The notes beneath the pieces were generated by a model. The model saw only the letters and a program-made list of their open reading frames with translations, was not told where the DNA came from and made no database searches. From Leishmania martiniquensis (Eukaryota; Euglenozoa; Kinetoplastea; Trypanosomatida; Trypanosomatidae), in the NCBI RefSeq assembly GCF_017916325.1, contig NC_090171.1, positions 2,283,501-2,347,500 on the forward strand: DNA of 64,000 nt, given 5' to 3'. Shown piece by piece: positions 56,696 to 64,000 of this stretch; within the stretch, counting starts at the first letter, position 1, and each line of letters starts with the position of its first letter. Both the position numbers and the translations under genes were made by a program.

Positions 56696-59629
56696 CTACG
56701 CATCAACGTCAGGGGGCTCGGGAATATCAGCGCCCTGAATCCACTCGGCGCGGCGAAGCAGGCAAAACGCTGGCGCAAACAAGTCCGCGGCCGCTACTGA
56801 GGGCAGGCTGAGCGGCGGGGCCTGCACCACTTCCAACATAGCGCGGGCATCGATCCATAGCTGAATCGTCATCTTGTCACGGTCCGTCGCTGTCTCCATA
56901 GTGACGCGCTGCCCACTGACCGGCGATGCGGCACCGCCGCTGACTTCCTCAGCGTTGCCTGCAGTGGCATCTGTCGTTGTAGGCGACGCGGCGAAGCCCT
57001 CTTTCCTGCGGCGCAGCTTCTCCCAGCTCTCCTCCGTCTTCTTTGCCGTGAGTAGCGTTTCCCTGGCCAGTGCCACAAAGTTCGCTAGAACTGCTTGCAG
57101 TATCTCCGCCACACCTTCCTGAAGCGCTGCCTCAGTAAACCCGCTCCGCTGTGCCTCCTCGGCAAACTTCTGCAGTGGCTGTAGAGCAGGAGCAATATAC
57201 CACGACGCTGCAGACGGTATCATCTTGCGCGTATGGGAGTAAGCTGAACGAACGGACTTTAGGTTTTGAAGGGACATTACCGCTGAGTCGGTGATATGTC
57301 GCAAAAGTTCCGCTTTTGCCTGCTGCAAAAACTGACCACACACAGACGCGCTGGCGAAGTGCAGGACGTCTGTCACCAGGGCCACTGTACTGCGCTCGCC
57401 TACAGGTGCACCAGTCGCTATGTCTATCTTGTCAACCAACGCACGCCCGGAATCTGCTGCCAGACGCCCGAGGATGACCTGTTGCAGCTGGCCCGTCAAA
57501 AAGGTGCGCAGCGCGTGCGCATCCGCGATCGCTTGCAGCAGTGTGTCGTGCATCCCACTTGCAACAGTCCCACCGTTTTCTGATGCTGATGCAGTCGCTG
57601 GCCTCTCCACATCGAACCTCGCGTCGCCATGGGCCGGCGCCGTCATGGTCAAAGCCTCTTGCACTCGCGTCAGCACACGGTAGCAGGACGCGACAGTCTG
57701 ACGCAGAAACCACGGCGTGCACGGCAGCAGAAACACAGAAGATGAGAAGAGGCGTAGCAGCTGCTGATGCACGATGTAGAAGAGCCGGAAGTGGTAGTCG
57801 CTGTTCGTCGCCGAGGGGAGCCGGTCGAGTGAGGAGGAGACGGACTGCAGCGCCTTATCCACCTCACTCACGCGTAGAGCGGCATAGACATTGAGGTTCC
57901 ATTTGTGAATCCACAAGACGACATCCGGCGATTCACGCAAGACGGCCAGCTCCTCCAGATCTACGCAGGAGCCCTCGACCATTGCGAGCAGTTCATAAGC
58001 TGCCTTATACTTCACTTGGAAGCTGTTCGGGATGCCGACCTCGTAAAGCGAGGGCAGCTTCTTCACCATTGTTTCGCTCACAATAGGCCACACGATGGTC
58101 GCAGTTGGGTGCAAGCAGGCCCCGTAGTGTTCGCGCAGCAGCGGCAACAGCGGCAAAAAAGTGCTCTGAAGCACTTCTTTCATCTGCTTGAGAAGCGCCA
58201 CCGTCCCCTCGACACTCTGCCGAGCTTGTGTTGCGGCTTTCCACGAAACAACCGCCTCCAGCGGCGGTCGCAGCACAGTGTTGCGGAACACCGCGGCAAA
58301 CTGTTTCATCTCTCCTGCCTGTGCATAGAGCTTAATGACGCGGCCGAGAAGCTGCCGAGAAATAGGCGAGCATCGTGTCACGGGCACGGGCGAGGTCGAT
58401 GCATTACCGGCCGTGGGAGACGGACACGCATTCAAGGCAGCACCACCGTTCTCTGTGCTGGAGCTGAAGAGAAGCTGACTGGTATGGACCAGCACGACCT
58501 CCAAGACGCCCAGCACTGATCGCTCGGCAGCTGCGACGTACGATACGGCCTCCACCTTTTCTTGCTGGCGCGACGGCAACGAACCAAGTCGCTGGCAGAT
58601 CTCCTTGAGCTCCTGAAAGAGCAACACGACGTCCTCGAGCACATCGAGCGCAGCATCAGAAAGCCGGGTGTCGGGTGCGATCGAAAAGTTAGCCTTACCC
58701 GATACCGCGCCGCTTTTGTTACTTCCGTCGCGCGATGTCATTGCCAATGGAAACTTGGACGCACTACTGCCAGTTGTTCCCGTACCAGAGACGCCGCTGC
58801 ATGCTGTTGGCGCCGCGTGATCGACGGTAATGTTCAGCAATTCGGCCAGGTCGTCAAGCTGATAGGCAACTGTCTCGTAGACCACCATGCATTTCAGGTA
58901 CATGGCGTCGAAGGCGCGCTCCATCTCAGCGACGCAGGCCGCCTCCACTTTCTCCTTTACCCTCTGCGACGTACTCGCTAGCTGGCCAACAACGGTAGAT
59001 AGCTTCTCCATCGCTGCGGTGAGGGGGCGCTCCATGTAGGAGAGCTCGTCGCGCATCCCCACAAGGTGCCCTGATACATTCACGAACGCCGTGTGCACCT
59101 CCGTGTTCACGCACTGCGCGATCTTGTTCTCCAGATACTCCTCATAGGCGTGCAAGTCTTGAGACAGGGAGGAGAGAGGGACGCCATGCTGCACCTTTCC
59201 GTTCACAAACGCTAGCGGATCGTAGGCTGGGAGTCCGCGCGGGCAGCGTCGGCGTCGCGCGTGCTCGTCGCCGTTCGCTGCGTCTGATGGAGAGGAAAGC
59301 ACTGAGGATTCACTGCTGGGCGAGCTGTCATAGCTGTCGGCGGCGGCATCCTCATCTACAACGATGCCAAACTCGTGCTCTGCGAAGCATAGCTGAATGA
59401 GCTGAAGCTGCTGCTTCAGTAGCTCGGCGTCGGCCTCCGCATTATCCACAGTGTCGGGTGGTGGTGGTGTCGGTGCCGCACCATCGACATCGGAAGCGGA
59501 CAACATGAGCGGTCCCTTCACATCGTTAGCGGCGGCATGTGGGGGACATGTCTCCGGGCAGCTGGCACCACCTCTACTCGGATGCCCGTCTCCCTGCAGC
59601 GGAGCGGCTGGAGTGGAGCTACAGCTCAT
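56696..59629 (-). CDS. COG2: Conserved oligomeric Golgi complex subunit 2 (COG2)
   Basis: 977 residues, longer than animal COG2 (about 740). After a disordered, acidic N-terminus the COG2 signature begins near residue 135: YDPLAFVNGKVQHG, LSQDLHAYEEYLENKI, VNTEVHTAFVNVSGHLVGMRDEL, then a long coiled coil (ERPLTAAMEKLSTVV ... VKEKVEAA). This matches the usual order F-x-x-F, L-x-x-DL-x-x-Y, I-N-x-D-Y-x-x-F-V-x-L-S-x-x-L-x-G. The remainder is helical-rod sequence with Ser/Ala-rich inserts, as in CATCHR tethers. COG tethers retrograde vesicles at the Golgi and maintains glycosylation enzymes. Start: ATG at 59,629; the upstream ATG at 59,701 lies in the pyrimidine tract and is ruled out by the splice signal. 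Confidence 0.82.
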   Translation of the reverse strand: MSCSSTPAAPLQGDGHPSRGGASCPETCPPHAAANDVKGPLMLSASDVDGAAPTPPPPDTVDNAEADAELLKQQLQLIQLCFAEHEFGIVVDEDAAADSYDSSPSSESSVLSSPSDAANGDEHARRRRCPRGLPAYDPLAFVNGKVQHGVPLSSLSQDLHAYEEYLENKIAQCVNTEVHTAFVNVSGHLVGMRDELSYMERPLTAAMEKLSTVVGQLASTSQRVKEKVEAACVAEMERAFDAMYLKCMVVYETVAYQLDDLAELLNITVDHAAPTACSGVSGTGTTGSSASKFPLAMTSRDGSNKSGAVSGKANFSIAPDTRLSDAALDVLEDVVLLFQELKEICQRLGSLPSRQQEKVEAVSYVAAAERSVLGVLEVVLVHTSQLLFSSSTENGGAALNACPSPTAGNASTSPVPVTRCSPISRQLLGRVIKLYAQAGEMKQFAAVFRNTVLRPPLEAVVSWKAATQARQSVEGTVALLKQMKEVLQSTFLPLLPLLREHYGACLHPTATIVWPIVSETMVKKLPSLYEVGIPNSFQVKYKAAYELLAMVEGSCVDLEELAVLRESPDVVLWIHKWNLNVYAALRVSEVDKALQSVSSSLDRLPSATNSDYHFRLFYIVHQQLLRLFSSSVFLLPCTPWFLRQTVASCYRVLTRVQEALTMTAPAHGDARFDVERPATASASENGGTVASGMHDTLLQAIADAHALRTFLTGQLQQVILGRLAADSGRALVDKIDIATGAPVGERSTVALVTDVLHFASASVCGQFLQQAKAELLRHITDSAVMSLQNLKSVRSAYSHTRKMIPSAASWYIAPALQPLQKFAEEAQRSGFTEAALQEGVAEILQAVLANFVALARETLLTAKKTEESWEKLRRRKEGFAASPTTTDATAGNAEEVSGGAASPVSGQRVTMETATDRDKMTIQLWIDARAMLEVVQAPPLSLPSVAAADLFAPAFCLLRRAEWIQGADIPEPPDVDA

Positions 59630-60792
59630 GGCTGCCCGCGGTTTCGAAGACGCTCCAATGGAAAGAGAAAAAACGGGGAAGAGGAGGGAAGGGGGGAGCA
59701 CGGCCGTGCGAATTCACTGGAGTGTGTGTCTGCGGGTGAGATCCAACGGCCTAAGTGAGAAGTGCTGCACCCACACCCACACACACAGAGAGAGAGAAAG
59801 AGGGAATTATTCCAGTCGAGCCGCCTCACATGCACGTGTACCGGGCGATGGCTGTACGGGATACGCTCGGCGACGCTAATGATGAGTACACCAGTAGTCC
59901 CCACGCGCAGAACTCGCTACGCCGAGGAAAGGGAAAAGGCGGGGGAGAGTACACGAGGGTGTGTGCGTAGGCGGAGGGAAGTGGGTGAGTCAATGCATCG
60001 TTGCGGGGGATCAAAGATACACGCAGAGAGATGAAAAGAAAAAGCGAAGAACGAGAAGAGCATGGAATTCGAGGGAGGAGACGTGACCGTGGTAAGGGAA
60101 GCGCATGTGACGCATATCACTTCCGCGAGTTGAGCAGGCGCGTCCACCTCGCACCTCCAGACGAGTTGTGCGAAAAAAGGAAGGGTAGACAAAGGAGCAG
60201 CTTCCTTATTCACGAGCAGATGAGGCGAGTGGTTGCCGGCGTCAAGCGACAAAAAAAATCCAACATGAATTAGGCAATCCGCACTGACGATGAAAACGGA
60301 AGTGGCGGCGGCTAAGGAGCCTCCTTCGTCTGCCCCGGTGCCCCCTTGCCGTCGCTGACGCACACGATAGCGTTCCTCCTTTTCTTTCCCTGACTACTGT
60401 GGATACCGAACATCCCGCACACGCACGCGCGTGCCAAGCGGGGCAGCACTGACCGTTGAGAGGCAGGGGTCCAGCTTCGTCCTCTGTGTGCACAGCCGAG
60501 TGGGCTGTCTCACCCTCGTAGAGCAACATGACAGAACAACCCAAGAACACGCACACGATGGCACCACAGGACTACCCCTTCCCTCTCCCCCCACCCGCAA
60601 CCTGGAGACGAGAACGCACAGCGCCGCTGTCACGTTTAAGGGCGCGGCAGGAGTGGCACAAGAAAAGGGGGGCCTACACAAACTACAAGCGCGCCACCCC
60701 ACAGGGTCATTGTCGTGGCAGCCGTACGCCGCTCACTGGTGCGGTATGCACACTACCCGCCCCGCCCCACCGCTGCCAGAACAATCTCTCAA
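59630..60792. other. Intergenic stretch
   Basis: COG2 5' flank (pyrimidine tract, then a GA/CA microsatellite at 59,771-59,802) and the 3' UTR of the next gene. A GA-rich patch at 60.03-60.06 kb. No gene supported. Confidence 0.55.
59661..59697 (-). promoter_or_regulatory. Polypyrimidine tract / trans-splice signal of COG2
   Basis: Almost pure purine on the plus strand (pyrimidine on the transcribed strand), followed by the first AG at 59,653-59,654 and the ATG at 59,629. This sets the start codon. Confidence 0.6.
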
Positions 60793-61788
60793 CTACTGTG
60801 AGGCAGCGTCGCCGTTGGGAGCTTGAGCAGCTGCTTTGATCTTCTCCATGTGGGTTCGCCAAGCCTCACCCGAGTCGACGCCGCTCTGAAATGCCTCCCG
60901 TTCCTCCTGGTGGCGCACCTCGCGCAGCCAGGTGAGGTTTCCACGCACGTTCTCGAGGCTGCGCGGCTCATACACGGCTTTCCCGAACTGCCAATCCAGA
61001 TGGTGCATGCGCTCCCACTCCCGAACGACGGCGTCTCGATTGTCGGTTGGCAGGGCGTGCACGAAGCCCAGTTGTGGCTGCAGCGGGTGCGACCGCATCA
61101 CTTCCCGCGCCGCCTCTGGAATTTCGCTCGGCGGTGGCTTTCGAGCGACCGTGACATGCGTCAGGACAAAGTCGATGACGTTGGCCACGCTTTTCAACTC
61201 CAGACGGTCGACGGACGTGGGCACGAGGCGGAAGACGCCTTCGACTACCTCGTCCAGCACGCGTTCGCGCAGTGTTTCCTCCTCAAACACAAAGTTCTCG
61301 ATGATGCGCCGCTCCGGCAGGTCAGTAAGCGGCCTGCCCTCGAAGTCTAGCCGGCGTAGCTCGTAGCCGTCGCGCTGCGTCTCGGCGAAAATGACCTCCG
61401 TAAGCTTATCCACGAGGTAGCTTCGAATTTCATCGTCACTCATACTCAGCACCACGCCGGCAAACTCCTCATCCCAGGAAGTGGGCCGAATGCCCCGGGG
61501 GCTTGGTGGTACGTAGTCGTCTGGCGCGACATTCGGCAGCCATGGGTATTGTGTGTGCCACCACTTCCACGCATACGCCGACGTGCCGCGAGTGAGGCCG
61601 ACACCTTCGGGATTGAAGCGCTCTACGTAGGGCTGAGGCCGGTGAGAATGGCTCTGATCCCATTTCGTGATGCCCTGCGCCTCGCGCTGCCAGCGGTTCA
61701 GCTCTTTATACCTCTGCATGTGCGGACGGCCCTTCCGCAGCACATTTTTGTGCTGCGACTTGAGCAGCGCCGCAGTGCGGTGCTGCAT
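60793..61788 (-). CDS. Unknown protein, possibly mitochondrial
   Basis: 331 residues, no recognised domain. The first 60 residues are basic with few acidics (RTAALLKSQHKNVLRKGRP), then a Trp/Pro/Tyr-rich section (YAWKWWHTQYPWLP) typical of kinetoplastid mitochondrial and mitoribosomal add-on proteins, and a helical middle (EEETLRERVLDEVVEGVFRL). The C-terminus has a VRGNLTWLREVRHQEEREAF helix and an Ala-rich tail. No membrane segment. Mitochondrial targeting is inferred from the basic N-terminus and should be treated as weak. Start: ATG at 61,788, with plus-strand purine runs at 61,931-61,972 as a candidate splice signal. Confidence 0.7.
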   Translation of the reverse strand: MQHRTAALLKSQHKNVLRKGRPHMQRYKELNRWQREAQGITKWDQSHSHRPQPYVERFNPEGVGLTRGTSAYAWKWWHTQYPWLPNVAPDDYVPPSPRGIRPTSWDEEFAGVVLSMSDDEIRSYLVDKLTEVIFAETQRDGYELRRLDFEGRPLTDLPERRIIENFVFEEETLRERVLDEVVEGVFRLVPTSVDRLELKSVANVIDFVLTHVTVARKPPPSEIPEAAREVMRSHPLQPQLGFVHALPTDNRDAVVREWERMHHLDWQFGKAVYEPRSLENVRGNLTWLREVRHQEEREAFQSGVDSGEAWRTHMEKIKAAAQAPNGDAASQ

Positions 61789-63043
61789 GCGGCCGCGGCG
61801 GTGTGTTACGTCAGTCGCCCTGTACGCAGCCTTCGATAGGACAAGAGGGAGTAATGTAAGCAGAGATCGCTACACTTTGTTCTGCTCTGAAGCCGCGGAG
61901 GCAGCGGCGTACGCGGAGTTGGGCGACGTGTGAGAAGACGGAGGAGAAAAGCAACGCACGAAAAGAGAAACGGTGCAGAGGGCATATAGATTGGAAAGAT
62001 TCGCGCCCCTCATGAGACGCGATGGAGGGGCAGCGGGCGGCGAAGCACGCAGGTGTCCGGCTTACACCTGCAGCCTATGCTGTCAAGAGAGGCCTTTGTT
62101 TTTTTTTTGATTCCGTATCCTCGGTGCCATCCGCCCTTCACACGGGTAGACAGTCATGAAGCCAAAGCCCTCGAAGAGATGGGCCCTCGACACGGTAAAC
62201 CCAAGCTTCTCGCACGCCGATGGCATAGCAGTAGCGACCCCGCCTGATAAAAAAAAGGAGGCGCACATCATCTCCCACACGACAAAGTACGGCGCGCGCC
62301 GACGCTGTCGCTCTTCTTCGACATTCGGCGGCACTCTCTTCTCTTTCAGTTTTCTTTTCTTTTCATCTTCACTTGAACATCAGCATTTACTATGTTACGG
62401 GTCTTAGGAAGACTTACGCCGTAAGCGAAAGCACACACGTGTAGGCACACACAGACACACATTTACAACGACAGGAATGTCATGCCTTTTTCTTCCTTTT
62501 TTGTGGGAAGGGGGGAGGGAAGGGGGAAGGCTGTGTTTATCTTCCTTTCTCTGCTCTGTCGCTTCGGCCTCGGATCCCTTGCGGCGCGGAGGGCCGTGCA
62601 AGGCCAGTTGCGGTAACGGGGAGTACCGCACACACGGAGAAGGCGGAAAGGACAAAGCGCATGGGCTAGCGAGAGAGACATATGCACATACACCCTAACA
62701 CAAACACACACTTATACCGGCCGACAGACAGACTGACAGGCACGTAGAGATGGGGACGATTCGGTATCAGAGGAGGAATCGGAAGAGAATGGCGCCACCG
62801 AATGCTGTCGAGGGCGCTCCAAGATGCATCCTGTAAAGAAACCACTGTTGTCTTCCACCCCACCACACCGCGTTCGTTTCCTACACGCAGCACCTTCTCC
62901 CGACCCGAAGGCGACATGACCCTCGCGCTGGTGACCCTGTCTTGCTGCGCTGGCCGGATTGATCCAACTGCGCGGGAAGAGGCGGGATGGGCGGAGGAGG
63001 GCGAACGTGACCGGCAGGGACGTGCTCTAGTCAACTGAACACG

Positions 63044-63080
63044 ATATATATATATATGTGTCTGTGTGTGTGTGTGTGCA
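63044..63080. repeat. AT-then-TG compound microsatellite
   Basis: (AT)7 joins an imperfect TG run. Lies in the 3' flank of the right-edge gene. Confidence 0.8.
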
Positions 63081-63183
63081 CGCTTGCGCGTGTATGTGTG
63101 TACGCGCGCATAAGCTCGACGAGGCGGAACGCACGAAGTCGCCCCCACCAAATAAACGAGAAAAGGAAGAAGAGATGACACAA

Positions 63184-63240
63184 TCACAGACAGACAGACA
63201 CACACAGACAGGCACACAGAGACAGACACACACACACACA
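63184..63240. repeat. CAGA/CA microsatellite
   Basis: Mixed CAGA and CACA tetranucleotide tract, imperfect, about 57 bases. Confidence 0.8.
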
Positions 63241-63459
63241 AGGGAAGAAAAAAACTTGAAAAGACGCAAGCAAAGATGAAAAGAGAAGCATCAAATTCGG
63301 TGGTGTAGGCAACTGCGGGAGAGGAAAGGGGGCCTCGGAGTGTGCCCGAACGGGGATGTCTGTGAGCACCGCAGCAGAGCGCACTGCCTGACTGTTCCAT
63401 GCCAAAAGAAAAACGAAACACAGAAAAGAAGGGGAGGCCGTACGCGGGTGTTCAGGCGG

Positions 63460-64000
63460 CTATGCCGTGCCGGGGAACATCTGCTCCATCTCATCCACAA
63501 ACATCTTGTACTTTTCGTTCGTTCTGTTCTCTCGAATCCACGCCTGGGCCTCGGTATCGTTGAGGTATCCCTGCTGCGTGAGCTCCATCATAAAGTCAGA
63601 CGCAATGTCCTTCATGAAGGGTCGCTGCTTGATGGAGGCAATGCAGCTGAGAATGTCGCTGCCGGCGGGCTTGTCACCGGGGTGAGTCTCCTGCCACTTG
63701 CTCAGCATAGACGTCCACACCTCCAGGAAGTCCTCTTCCCACTCCATCTGCGCGCCATCCAGCGGCACGTACAGCGCGTCGAGGTAGTTTGCTGAGCGAG
63801 CCATGATGTTGCTCACCATCGAGAGGAAGTCCATCGACTCGGTGGCCGTCACGCACGCCACGAAGCGGCTGTAGACCTTGGGAAAGTCCTCCTTGATATT
63901 GTACGCCACGGCGTTCGTCAAGCACCACGCGTAGCCGCGAGACAGCTCCTTCATGTCGAACATGCCGCTGTTCAGCGAGTTCATGAATAGCTTGCGGTCC
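63460..64000 (-). CDS. 3' end of a helical-repeat protein, possibly eIF4G-type (partial)
   Basis: Only the C-terminal about 179 residues are visible. The frame continues off the right edge: five more sense codons precede the first visible ATG at 63,984, so that ATG is probably internal. The sequence is all-helical and HEAT/MA3-like (GYAWCLTNAVAYNIKEDF, VYSRFVACVTATESMDFLS, FLEVWTSMLSKWQ, FMKDIASDFMMELTQQGYLND), ending MEQMFPGTA. No catalytic motif. An eIF4G-type (MIF4G/MA3) identity fits the fold impression and my memory that L. major EIF4G4 lies near this point on chromosome 36; the missing N-terminal part would settle it. Confidence 0.55.
   Translation of the reverse strand, partial: DRKLFMNSLNSGMFDMKELSRGYAWCLTNAVAYNIKEDFPKVYSRFVACVTATESMDFLSMVSNIMARSANYLDALYVPLDGAQMEWEEDFLEVWTSMLSKWQETHPGDKPAGSDILSCIASIKQRPFMKDIASDFMMELTQQGYLNDTEAQAWIRENRTNEKYKMFVDEMEQMFPGTA

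Larger units (their letters stand above)
61789..63459. other. Intergenic stretch with microsatellites
   Basis: 5' flank of the preceding gene and the 3' UTR of the right-edge gene. Contains AT (63,044-63,057) running straight into TG (63,058-63,080), and a CAGA/CA repeat (63,184-63,240). No gene seen. Confidence 0.6.

Noticed and set aside
1..64000. CRISPR arrays, bacterial operons, ribosome binding sites, rRNA or tRNA genes, telomeric repeats
   Set aside because: None seen; the gene layout is that of a trypanosomatid nuclear chromosome, where such bacterial features are not expected.

Overview
The window looks like a piece of a trypanosomatid (Leishmania or close relative) chromosome. Every convincing gene lies on the minus strand. 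None shows an obvious intron. Genes are separated by long intergenic stretches full of polypyrimidine tracts and CA/TG/AT/GA microsatellites. Gene content is also trypanosomatid: a kinetoplast DNA-associated protein, CCCH RNA-binding proteins and flagellar/basal-body type proteins. The whole 64 kb therefore reads as the interior of one polycistronic transcription unit running right to left, with no strand switch. From memory only, the gene order resembles the distal part of L. major chromosome 36 (a deaminase near 36.5940 through an EIF4G-type gene near 36.6060). I could not check this.

In coordinate order (reverse of transcription) the genes are: enolase-phosphatase E1 (3.4-4.5 kb); a KAP-like kinetoplast HMG/H1-type protein (10.7-11.2); a Maelstrom-like DnaQ-fold protein (12.2-13.8); a coiled-coil protein (14.9-15.8); a CCCH zinc-finger/deaminase fusion (17.1-19.0); an unknown acidic protein (19.5-20.7); a 6.7 kb gap with one candidate small gene at 22.5-22.8; a GDPD phosphodiesterase (27.4-28.4); a polytopic membrane protein with a degenerate J-like N-terminus (30.8-32.7); an RRM/CCCH/WW protein (34.1-35.9); a double C2-like protein (36.7-38.8); a coiled-coil protein whose reading frame continues past a TAG stop (39.4-42.5); a BBOF1-like coiled-coil protein (43.9-45.8); an OTU1/YOD1-type deubiquitinase (46.9-47.7); a 2,308-residue adenylate-kinase-9-like protein (48.8-55.7); COG subunit 2 (56.7-59.6); an unknown, possibly mitochondrial protein (60.8-61.8); and the 3' end of a helical-repeat, possibly eIF4G-type gene running off the right edge (63.5-64.0).

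Functionally the genes are mixed, as is usual in such units: nucleic-acid handling (MAEL-like, CCCH-deaminase, RRM/CCCH/WW, KAP), a probable ciliary/basal-body group (C2-like, coiled coil, BBOF1-like, AK9-like at 36.7-55.7 kb), and housekeeping (methionine salvage, GDPD, OTU, COG2). The observations most worth follow-up are the in-frame TAG that splits a 1,027-codon open frame at 40,023, the unassigned small open frame at 22.5-22.9 kb with its own splice-type pyrimidine tract, the MAEL-like protein that keeps both a DEDDh-type and a Cys/His metal-type residue set, and the CCCH-deaminase fusion.
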